38,740 nucleotides of DNA from the IMG/VR virus record IMGVR_UViG_3300042555_003139, positions 1 to 38,740 of that record; one strand, written 5' to 3'. This document shows, one piece after another, positions 22,788 through 27,623 of this stretch (position 1 is its first letter; each line of letters begins with the position of its first letter). Source of the DNA: a virus. Both the position numbers and the translations under genes were made by a program. The notes beneath the pieces were generated by a model. That model ran no database searches. It saw only the letters and a list, made by a program, of their open reading frames with translations, and was not told where the DNA came from.

Positions 22788-22856
22788 GCGGATTGGTTGG
22801 CTTCCGCGACCCCTAGGCGGGGTTTCGGCCGTTGCCACACGGCCATCATCAGGCGG
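22788..22856 (-). ncRNA. Hammerhead ribozyme B (type I) plus leader hairpin
   Basis: Stem I CCGC (22856-22853)/GCGG; core CUGAUGA (22852-22846); one extra U at 22845; stem II GGCCG/CGGCC with loop UGUGGCAA; GAAA; stem III ACCCC/GGGGU with loop GCCUA; GUC with cleavage after 22808. Leader hairpin 22807-22788. The ribozyme is nearly identical to copy C. Here the upstream gene stops at 22862-22860, 3 nt before stem I, so the stop is not part of the core. Confidence 0.9.
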
Positions 22857-22859
22857 GGT

Positions 22860-23078
22860 TCAGCGCACCTTGAAGCTATCAAGGTGCTCCAGTGTCTCTG
22901 GGTCGAAGTGCAACACATAGTTGCGGAACTCGGGGCCCAGCTTGTACGCGCTGTGGTGCGCTTGCTCTTCTTGCTCGGCCGTGAGACCGGATTCTGTCCA
23001 GCCGGGCGGCAAGCCGCGCGGGTGAACAACGATTCGTGGGCCTTGCCCGCAGTAGTCTTTTAGCAGGTATGCTTTCAT
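22860..23078 (-). CDS. Hypothetical protein (72 aa)
   Basis: MKAYLLKDYCGQGPRIVVHP, then RGLPPGWTESGLTAEQEEQA and a C-terminal strand (YVLHFDPETLEHLDSFKVR). No family recognised. It begins 11 nt after the stop of the zinc-ribbon gene and belongs to the unit led by ribozyme C (23678 to 22860). GAAACC precedes ATG. Confidence 0.7.
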   Translation of the reverse strand: MKAYLLKDYCGQGPRIVVHPRGLPPGWTESGLTAEQEEQAHHSAYKLGPEFRNYVLHFDPETLEHLDSFKVR

Positions 23079-23089
23079 GGTTTCAGGAT

Positions 23090-23245
23090 TCAGGGTTCGG
23101 GTTCAATTTCATCGTACGGGTCGGGCGGTAGCTCGTCGTAGTCTGGATCGTGCGTGTGGCTTGGCAGGCAGGCCGGACAACTGCTGTCTGGGTCAGGCCA
23201 CCAGCGACTGCCACACCTGCTACAGGCGAATGGTGCAGGCTTCAC
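23090..23245 (-). CDS. Small zinc-ribbon protein (51 aa), GTG start
   Basis: MKPAPFACSRCGSRWWPDPD, then SSCPACLPSH. The pattern is CxxC-x11-CxxC (residues about 8, 11, 23, 26), a zinc ribbon, followed by an acidic Pro/Asp/Glu tail (DELPPDPYDEIEPEP). Zinc ribbons of this size usually bind nucleic acid or a protein partner. GTG 23245 overlaps the stop of the membrane-peptide gene (GTGA). The frame is open upstream, but that portion overlaps the neighbouring genes. Confidence 0.7.
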   Translation of the reverse strand: MKPAPFACSRCGSRWWPDPDSSCPACLPSHTHDPDYDELPPDPYDEIEPEP

Positions 23246-23349
23246 GATACTAGGTAGTGGAACAGGATTGCGGCCGCTACGAAGGCGGCCCCGAAGAGGG
23301 CGGCAAGGCATGCGCCTAGCCACAGGGGGGGCTCTGGGGGTAGTTTCAT
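23242..23349 (-). CDS. 35-residue single-pass membrane peptide
   Basis: MKLPPEPPLWLGACLAALFG, then AAFVAAAILFHYLVS: one hydrophobic helix after a short Pro-rich N-terminus. It is bound to its neighbours by ATGA (23349-23346) and GTGA (23245-23242) overlaps. Role unknown. Confidence 0.65.
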   Translation of the reverse strand: MKLPPEPPLWLGACLAALFGAAFVAAAILFHYLVS

Positions 23350-23678
23350 TGTTCGGTGGTGGTTGTCGGGCAGGGCTTGCCTTCCCAGTTGTTGTAGTGC
23401 TCATCGGTGGCCGCGTCAAGCGCGGGGTGGATTGTGTAGTCAGCCACCAACTCCGCGGGTTCGTTCCCAAGGACGATGTACGCTGTGACGCGCGAGCCGT
23501 CGGTGTGGGTGAGCCGTACATGGCTTTCGTCGGTAGCGGTTATTTCGGCCGCCGCAAGCGCGAGGGTGGAGGTGCTGACCCAGCCGTCGCCGTTGTTCAC
23601 AGCGATAGGCTCGAGCCCGTGTTTTTTAGCCGTGCGGAAAAAGTCGCGCACGGGGATTGACCAGTCATATTTTTTCAT
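23346..23678 (-). CDS. Hypothetical protein (110 aa) led by ribozyme C
   Basis: MKKYDWSIPVRDFFRTAKKH, then GWVSTSTLALAAAEITATDE and SHVRLTHTDGSRVTAYIVLG, an alpha then beta arrangement. The C-terminus is Thr-rich (PCPTTTTEQ). No family recognised. ATG 23678 lies 30 nt after the predicted cleavage point of ribozyme C; its stop overlaps the next ATG. Confidence 0.75.
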   Translation of the reverse strand: MKKYDWSIPVRDFFRTAKKHGLEPIAVNNGDGWVSTSTLALAAAEITATDESHVRLTHTDGSRVTAYIVLGNEPAELVADYTIHPALDAATDEHYNNWEGKPCPTTTTEQ

Positions 23679-23688
23679 TGTTTTTGGT

Positions 23689-23757
23689 GCGGATTGGTTG
23701 GCTTCCGCGACCCCTAGGCGGGGTTTCGGCCGTTGCCACACGGCCATCATCAGGCGG
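23689..23757 (-). ncRNA. Hammerhead ribozyme C (type I) plus leader hairpin
   Basis: Same as copy B: core CUGAUGA (23753-23747), the extra U at 23746, stem II GGCCG/CGGCC, GAAA, stem III ACCCC/GGGGU, cleavage after 23709. Leader hairpin 23708-23689. The UGA stop of the upstream 97-residue gene (23752-23750) is inside the core. Confidence 0.92.
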
Positions 23758-24043
23758 TTTGTTTTTCGCGTTGCAGGGTTGCTTGTATGACGCGCGCGGC
23801 CTTGGCCGGGGTCGTGCGGCCTTGGTCCCGGGCGCTTACGAAGCCGTGCTGGAACAGGTCCTGCACGCGGGTGCCGCGCTTTGGGAGTCCGTTATGGAGT
23901 TGGTCTTTCGGGAGCCCGCCCGCGTAGGGGCTGTACAGGGCCTCGACGCCGTGACCGCTGGCCGACAATAGGATGACCCCAAAGTAGCCAAAGGTGTTCG
24001 CGCGAGTGGATATTGACAGGACGTAGTAGGTTTCTGCTTTCAT
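23750..24043 (-). CDS. Hypothetical protein (97 aa) led by ribozyme D
   Basis: MKAETYYVLSISTRANTFGY, then FGVILLSASGHGVEALYSPY and a basic C-terminal half (RGTRVQDLFQHGFVSARDQG ... REKQTA). The N-terminus resembles that of the 99-residue protein (MKTETSHVLSLEDA), suggesting a shared small fold. ATG 24043 lies 31 nt after the cleavage site. The last codons ACC GCC TGA are part of ribozyme C. Confidence 0.75.
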   Translation of the reverse strand: MKAETYYVLSISTRANTFGYFGVILLSASGHGVEALYSPYAGGLPKDQLHNGLPKRGTRVQDLFQHGFVSARDQGRTTPAKAARVIQATLQREKQTA

Positions 24044-24054
24044 TGTTGATTGGA

Positions 24055-24122
24055 GCGGATTGGTTGGCTTCCGCGACCCCTTGCGGGGTTTCGACCCCAA
24101 GCCAAGGGGTCTCGTCAGGCGG
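24055..24122 (-). ncRNA. Hammerhead ribozyme D (type I) plus leader hairpin
   Basis: Stem I CCGC (24122-24119)/GCGG; core CUGACGA (24118-24112; position 7 is C, which the core tolerates); stem II GACCCC/GGGGUC with loop UUGGCUU; GAAA; stem III ACCCC/GGGGU with a GCAA tetraloop; cleavage after 24075. Leader hairpin 24074-24055. Stop UGA 24117-24115 of the 57-residue gene is in the core. The different but fully paired stem II is covariation. Confidence 0.93.
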
Positions 24123-24288
24123 GCTCGTTGAGCTCGAGCAGGTCAATGTGGCCTTGAATGAAGTGCTCGCAGTACTTGCGAACATCCGCGGCGACCTCGA
24201 CCTCGTTGGCGTCAAGGTGAAATTCACGGGCCCACCTTTCAAGATCTATTTCTACAATTTCAACGATTTTGATTTTCAATTTTTTCAT
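24115..24288 (-). CDS. Hypothetical protein (57 aa) led by ribozyme E
   Basis: MKKLKIKIVEIVEIDLERWA, then REFHLDANEVEVAADVRKYC and EHFIQGHIDLLELNEPA. A strand followed by helices, acidic. No family recognised. ATG 24288 is 28 nt after the cleavage site of ribozyme E. The last codons CCC GCC TGA belong to ribozyme D. Confidence 0.75.
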   Translation of the reverse strand: MKKLKIKIVEIVEIDLERWAREFHLDANEVEVAADVRKYCEHFIQGHIDLLELNEPA

Positions 24289-24296
24289 GCTTAAAA

Positions 24297-24371
24297 GCGG
24301 ATTGGTTGGCTTCCGCGACCACCCGTTTTCACGGGTGGTTTCGGCCCTTGCTACGGGGCCTCGTCAGGCGG
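24297..24371 (-). ncRNA. Hammerhead ribozyme E (type I) plus leader hairpin
   Basis: Stem I CCGC (24371-24368)/GCGG; core CUGACGA (24367-24361); stem II GGCCC/GGGCC with loop CGUAGCAA; GAAA; long stem III of nine pairs (ACCACCCGU/ACGGGUGGU) with GAAA loop; cleavage after 24317. Leader hairpin 24316-24297. Stop UGA 24366-24364 of the upstream gene is in the core. Confidence 0.93.
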
Positions 24372-24780
24372 TTTGGCGCAGGCGGCGCGCGAGGTGGCTT
24401 GCGCTGGTGCCTGCTATGCTTTCGACCAGCCCGCCGCTTTTGCGGCTGGCGGTCCAGTGTAAACCTGATCCCTGCCCAGTCGCTCCGGTGAACCGGAACC
24501 GCCAGCTAGGGAACAGCGCGGTGAGCGCCGCGTGCTCTGCCCACTCCACGGCGTGTCCCACTGCTATGTTCTCAACCCATGCGTCCGCGGCGCGTTGGCT
24601 TCTGCTACATGCCCAGCGCAGGCCGCTCTGGTAAGCGTCAGCGTTTATTGCTGGGTGCAGGAACCAAGTGGACCGCTGGGCGGCGCTGTGGATGACTAGG
24701 CCACCGCGGCTCTTAAGCGCGGAGCAGGGGCGGTACGGGTGATTGGTTGGCTCTTTACGGTTTTGGAATTGCGTTTGCAT
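24364..24780 (-). CDS. Hypothetical protein (138 aa) led by ribozyme F
   Basis: MQTQFQNRKEPTNHPYRPCS, then LVIHSAAQRSTWFLHPAINA and RWACSRSQRAADAWVENIAV, with a C-terminal FRFTGATGQGSGLHWTASRK. Helical core, several Trp and Cys. No family recognised. ATG 24780 lies 32 nt after the cleavage site. It ends with ACC GCC TGA inside ribozyme E. Confidence 0.75.
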   Translation of the reverse strand: MQTQFQNRKEPTNHPYRPCSALKSRGGLVIHSAAQRSTWFLHPAINADAYQSGLRWACSRSQRAADAWVENIAVGHAVEWAEHAALTALFPSWRFRFTGATGQGSGLHWTASRKSGGLVESIAGTSASHLARRLRQTA

Positions 24781-24791
24781 TGTTTTTGTAG

Positions 24792-24874
24792 GCGGATTGG
24801 TTTGGCTTCCGCGACGGCCAGCACCCCGAAGAGGCTGGCCGTTTCGGCCCTTGCGACGGGGCCTCATCAGGCGG
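24792..24874 (-). ncRNA. Hammerhead ribozyme F (type I) plus leader hairpin
   Basis: Stem I CCGC (24874-24871)/GCGG; core CUGAUGA (24870-24864); stem II GGCCC/GGGCC with loop CGUCGCAA; GAAA; extended stem III (ACGGCCAGC/GCUGGCCGU, then CUC-UUCG-GGG); cleavage after 24813. The leader hairpin 24812-24792 has one extra loop A. Stop UGA 24869-24867 is in the core. It is the 5'-most copy of the transcript. Confidence 0.93.
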
Positions 24875-25331
24875 GTTGTGCCGCGGCAAGGAACGCCTTG
24901 TCACTGGCGTCCTTGGCTTGTGCGGCCTCGAATAAGCGGGCGTGCTCGAGGTCTGCCAAGGCGAGGCGTTTGCGTCGCTCGAGCTCCGCCACGAGTGCCT
25001 GTTCGAATGTGACGAACAGGCTGTGGTCAAACGCGTAGTCCTGCGGGTTCGGGCCGTCCAAGCGGCCGTGGTTGGCGTCCACTTCAAGAACCGCAATTGA
25101 GTCCTGCTGAAGCACCACCGCGAGGTTGTGCGCGTGCCAGCCGTCGGAGGGGGCGAACCCCACCACAACCAGCGTGGGTTGCGGCTGGCCCTCCCACTCG
25201 CCTTGGTGAAGAATCGAGGCGTGAGCCTCGAAGCCCGTTGCGGCCAGCGCTTCCGCGGCAACACCGCGGCTGATTTCCTTGCCCGTCTTCTCGACCAGCA
25301 AGCCGATGTTTAACTCGATTTCCTTTTTCAT
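24867..25331 (-). CDS. Hypothetical protein (154 aa), first gene of the ribozyme operon
   Basis: MKKEIELNIGLLVEKTGKEI, then a compact domain (about 15-95: SRGVAAEALAATGFEAHASI, TLVVVGFAPSDGWHAHNLAV) and an Ala/Glu-rich helical tail (about 105-150). The first part (strand, helix, GW.AHNLAVVL) hints at an alpha/beta fold, but I cannot name it. It has no ribozyme upstream, fitting its place as the first gene after the promoter region. CACCAAAAAA precedes ATG; no Shine-Dalgarno motif. The last codons CCC GCC TGA lie in ribozyme F. Confidence 0.75.
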   Translation of the reverse strand: MKKEIELNIGLLVEKTGKEISRGVAAEALAATGFEAHASILHQGEWEGQPQPTLVVVGFAPSDGWHAHNLAVVLQQDSIAVLEVDANHGRLDGPNPQDYAFDHSLFVTFEQALVAELERRKRLALADLEHARLFEAAQAKDASDKAFLAAAQPA

Positions 25332-25635
25332 TTTTTTGGTGCCCTCTGCCTTGGGCCAGACTTGGGACTGGCACCGCGCGGCCTGCACCATTGCAGGCTT
25401 GTTCGCGGTGGTGGCATTGCACCATGGCCCGTTACACTGCGGGCCGGAGTCGGGGACTGGGAAGAGCTGGACCACCGCTTGGAGCTTGCCGCCGGACCCC
25501 GGGCTGGGGCGGCGGCCGATCCGCTTTTGTGGGTGACCTTGCGGCCAACGAAAATCAATGTAAGGCAAATCCGTTTTTTGTCACCAACTTTTTTTCGGGA
25601 AAGTTTGCAGGGTAGCGCGAAACCCCTTGTTTTAT
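25332..25635 (-). other. GC-rich leader upstream of the ribozyme operon
   Basis: About 300 nt with no convincing gene. On the minus strand it contains several GC-rich hairpin possibilities, including CCTGCAATGGTGCAGG and the related CATGGTGCAATGCC near 25390-25430. An open frame from TTG 25558 ends in an ATGA overlap with the 25331 start, but its composition looks like frame shadow. It may be a structured 5' leader. Confidence 0.4.
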
Positions 25636-25664
25636 AGCGTATTGACCCCGAAAATATTTTTCAA
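25636..25664 (-). promoter_or_regulatory. Candidate promoter for the leftward ribozyme operon
   Basis: Minus strand: TTGAAA (25664-25659), 17-nt spacer, TACGCT (25641-25636). It is the best-spaced match upstream of the operon, but the -10 is imperfect. It would give a leader of about 300 nt. Confidence 0.35.
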
Positions 25665-25682
25665 GAAAGTGTCAAAAAGATG

Positions 25683-25748
25683 TTTTGTATACGCTTTTTT
25701 GCGAACTACTAGGAGCCTAGTAGTTGGCCGAAATGTCGTTTTGTATAC
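25683..25748. promoter_or_regulatory. Operator-like inverted repeat between two TTTTGTATAC direct repeats
   Basis: TTTTGTATAC occurs at 25683-25692 and 25739-25748. Between them AACTACTAGG (25704-25713) and CCTAGTAGTT (25716-25725) form a perfect 10-bp inverted repeat with an AG centre. It lies in the divergent region, so a dimeric regulator site or a replication-initiator site is plausible. Confidence 0.6.
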
Positions 25749-25800
25749 ACTGCCAGCGCGTAGCAGGATGGTTGCATTTCGTGCAACTTTCCTGCGCCAA

Positions 25801-25842
25801 GCAACCAGCAACCAGCAACCAGCAACCAGCAACCAGCAACCA
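25801..25842 (+). repeat. Six tandem GCAACCA heptamers
   Basis: Six perfect 7-bp units in a row, followed by a partial GCGGCG. They precede the T-less stretch and may be iterons or simple slippage repeats. Confidence 0.85.
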
Positions 25843-25886
25843 GCGGCGAAACTACACTCGCCTAGTGTAGCGTTCCGGTGGCGTGT

Positions 25887-26185
25887 ACCAGCCAACCACC
25901 AACCAACCAACCACCAACCAACCACCAACCAACCACCAGCCAACCACCAGCCCAGCCCAGCCCAGCCAACCAGCCAACCACCAGCCAACCAGCCCAGCCA
26001 ACCACCAGCCAACCACCAGCCAACCACCAACCAACCACCAGCCAACCACCAGCCAACCACCAGCCAACCACCAACCAACCACCAGCCAACCACCAGCCAA
26101 CCACCAGCCAACCACCAGCCCAGCCCAGCCAACCAGCCCAGCCCAGCCCAGCCCAGCCCAGCCCAGCCCAGCCCAGCCAACCGGA
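25887..26185 (+). repeat. 299-nt T-less low-complexity tract (CCAACCACCAGCC-type)
   Basis: The plus strand has no T from 25887 to 26185. It consists of CCAACCA, CCAGCCAA and CCCAG units. The minus strand is G/T-rich with many GGTTGG and, at 26174-26137, eight GGG runs separated by CT, a canonical G-quadruplex pattern. Open frames on both strands here are a consequence of composition, so I do not call a gene. Confidence 0.9.
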
Positions 26186-26217
26186 TGCAGGATGCAGGAT
26201 GCAGGATGCCGGATGCT
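26182..26217 (+). repeat. Tandem GGATGCA-type heptamers
   Basis: Four to five short units (GGATGCA three times, then GGATGCC, GGATGCT) directly follow the T-less tract. 26218-26580 beyond them holds GC-rich sequence, duplicated ATGTTCCACGGC and ACAATGTAC motifs, and no gene I can support. Confidence 0.7.
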
Positions 26218-26581
26218 TTGCAACGGGGGAGGTGCGGCCGACACACGCCCCGGGGCTCGAGGCACGCAGGACCCCAAGCGGTGAAGCGCCCCGGGCTTCC
26301 TGATTCCTGAGGCAAGAGACCGGAAAAATCAGTACTTGTAACAATAAAACATAATGCTGAGTCCTAGTGTTTATGCGGGTTCCAGCGTCATGTTCCACGG
26401 CGCCAGCGGATCGGGAATGTTCCACGGCCAGAATGTGGGTACAATGTACCGACAATGTACATACAGTACGCGCGGGCACGCGCGCGAATTGACGCGGGCG
26501 CGGCGGGCGTGCGCGCGGGCGCGAGGGCTACTGGTGGGGGTCACACTTTTTTTCAAGAGTCGTGTATGTATATATACCCCC

Positions 26582-26609
26582 TTGAGAAAAAAAATTTTTC
26601 CTTTAGTGT
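26582..26609 (+). promoter_or_regulatory. Candidate rightward promoter before the HNH gene
   Basis: TTGAGA (26582-26587), 16-nt A/T-only-and-C spacer, TAGTGT (26604-26609). The -10 hexamer matches those before the giant gene and the 110-residue gene. The leader to TTG 26640 would be about 24 nt. Confidence 0.4.
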
Positions 26610-26639
26610 GAACGCAAAAAATGATAGAGTGCTCGAGAT

Positions 26640-27239
26640 TTGGATACCGAAGCAAAAATTAAAGCGCACAGGCGCGCCGGTTTTGCACCGGAACTGGGTC
26701 GAGTACTAACGCCGCAAGAATGGGAGAAACTTAAGCAATGTCTTATAGATAACCCACAAATGCGGTTAATGCGTCACGAACTGTACAAAGGCAAGGCTTT
26801 CTTCCAGTACGCAATTAAGAGCAAGGGCGGCATGTTCTGGGCCAAGAAAGAACAACTGACCGAGTACAATAGGCGAAGAAAGACAACGACGCCTGCGCTA
26901 AGAGTCTTTAAAAAAGCCGCAAGAAATAGCTTCGAGGCGAGATTTAGGAAGTGGGTAAACCGCAATACTTCGGGCGCAAAGAGTCGGGGCATCCCGAACA
27001 CGCTATTACCCGACGAACTTAAGGACATGTACGGTGCCCCGTGCTTTTACTGCGGGCAAAGCCCGGATAACGACAAAAGTTGGGGCATAGACAGGCTCCA
27101 CAACAATATTGGGTACCATTATGACAACTGCGTACCGTGCTGCAGAGTCTGCAATCTAGCGAAAGGCACCGGCAGTTTTGAAGAATTTGTAGAGCACACT
27201 AAGAAAATAGTCGCAAATATTGGTCACACAACCACATAA
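26640..27239 (+). CDS. HNH endonuclease, TTG start
   Basis: 199 residues. The C-terminal domain (about 130-190) has CFYCGQ, then SWGIDRLHNNIGYHYDNCVP and CCRVCN. This is the zinc-knuckle HNH pattern (two CxxC pairs around GIDR-x-N, with D-N-C), a beta-beta-alpha metal nuclease. The N-terminal part (QEWEKLKQCLIDNPQMRLMR onwards) may contact DNA. A TAG at 26625 closes the frame upstream, leaving TTG 26640 as the only plausible start near the 5' end. It could be a homing-type or packaging-linked nuclease. Its 3' end is inside the first copy of a 32-nt tandem duplication. Confidence 0.85.
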   Translation: MDTEAKIKAHRRAGFAPELGRVLTPQEWEKLKQCLIDNPQMRLMRHELYKGKAFFQYAIKSKGGMFWAKKEQLTEYNRRRKTTTPALRVFKKAARNSFEARFRKWVNRNTSGAKSRGIPNTLLPDELKDMYGAPCFYCGQSPDNDKSWGIDRLHNNIGYHYDNCVPCCRVCNLAKGTGSFEEFVEHTKKIVANIGHTTT

Positions 27240-27279
27240 ATACTACGAATATCGGTCACAAAACCACATAAACACTATG
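27216..27279 (+). repeat. 32-nt tandem duplication across a gene junction
   Basis: Units 27216-27247 and 27248-27279 match at 28 of 32 positions. The first contains the end and stop of the HNH gene; the second contains the ATG (27277) of the next gene. A third partial unit (AATATT) follows at 27280. Confidence 0.9.
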
Positions 27280-27573
27280 AATATTCCAAAAAGCGTTACG
27301 ATTGGCGGATGCAAGATTAAGATTCGGGTTAAGGACTTGGACGACGTGCACGGGCAGTTCCGGTACGACGAGAAGGTAATCGAGCTGAACTCAAACTTGT
27401 TAGGAAACCCTAAAGAGCTGAAAGAGACGCTCAGGCACGAAATGGTTGAGGCCGCGCTGCTTCTTGCGGGCGTCGGGTGGGGCGAGCTGTACGACCAAGA
27501 ACCGGTCGTGCGGGCCCTTGACAATATTTTTTGGCCCGCTTGGTGTAAAATTGAAAAGCGTTTAGCAATCTAA
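27277..27573 (+). CDS. Small protein resembling ImmA/IrrE-like metallopeptidases, degenerate motif
   Basis: 98 residues: MNIPKSVTIGGCKIKIRVKD, then GQFRYDEKVIELNSNLL and LKETLRHEMVEAALLLAG. The order (beta strands, 'G.F.YDE..I.LN..L', 'K.TLRHE....A') resembles small phage ImmA/IrrE-like proteins, which have HExxH at the end of this segment. Here the motif is HEMVE: the second His is replaced by Glu. It may bind metal differently or be inactive. The ATG lies in the second unit of the duplication; no Shine-Dalgarno motif. Confidence 0.6.
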   Translation: MNIPKSVTIGGCKIKIRVKDLDDVHGQFRYDEKVIELNSNLLGNPKELKETLRHEMVEAALLLAGVGWGELYDQEPVVRALDNIFWPAWCKIEKRLAI

Positions 27574-27623
27574 TTTTTAGGTCAACTGACCCAAAATCCG
27601 GTACCGGCTGGCCTTTAAAATAA

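Noticed and set aside
22212-24874. Reading the six repeated elements as CRISPR, REP sequences or terminators
   Set aside because: They have no regular spacers, no U tract, lie on one strand upstream of starts, and carry the complete hammerhead core at the right positions.
25328-25558. 76-residue frame (TTG start) ending in an ATGA overlap with the gene at 25331
   Set aside because: The overlap style fits the operon, but the Ser/Pro/Arg-rich product looks like a shadow of GC-rich sequence and the TTG has no start context.
25627-26315. Open frames of about 227 residues on both strands across the repeat region
   Set aside because: The tract lacks T on one strand (and A on the other), so stops cannot occur in it; the predicted proteins are only repeats such as NHQPTT or GWWLAG, with no start context.
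26354-26611. 85-residue frame before the HNH gene
   Set aside because: Its product is composed of short repeats and an Arg/Ala-rich run from alternating GC sequence; no start signal and no motif.
26621-26662. ATG 26621 as the HNH start
   Set aside because: It is out of frame with the HNH protein and ends after 13 codons; the HNH frame is closed upstream at 26625, leaving TTG 26640.
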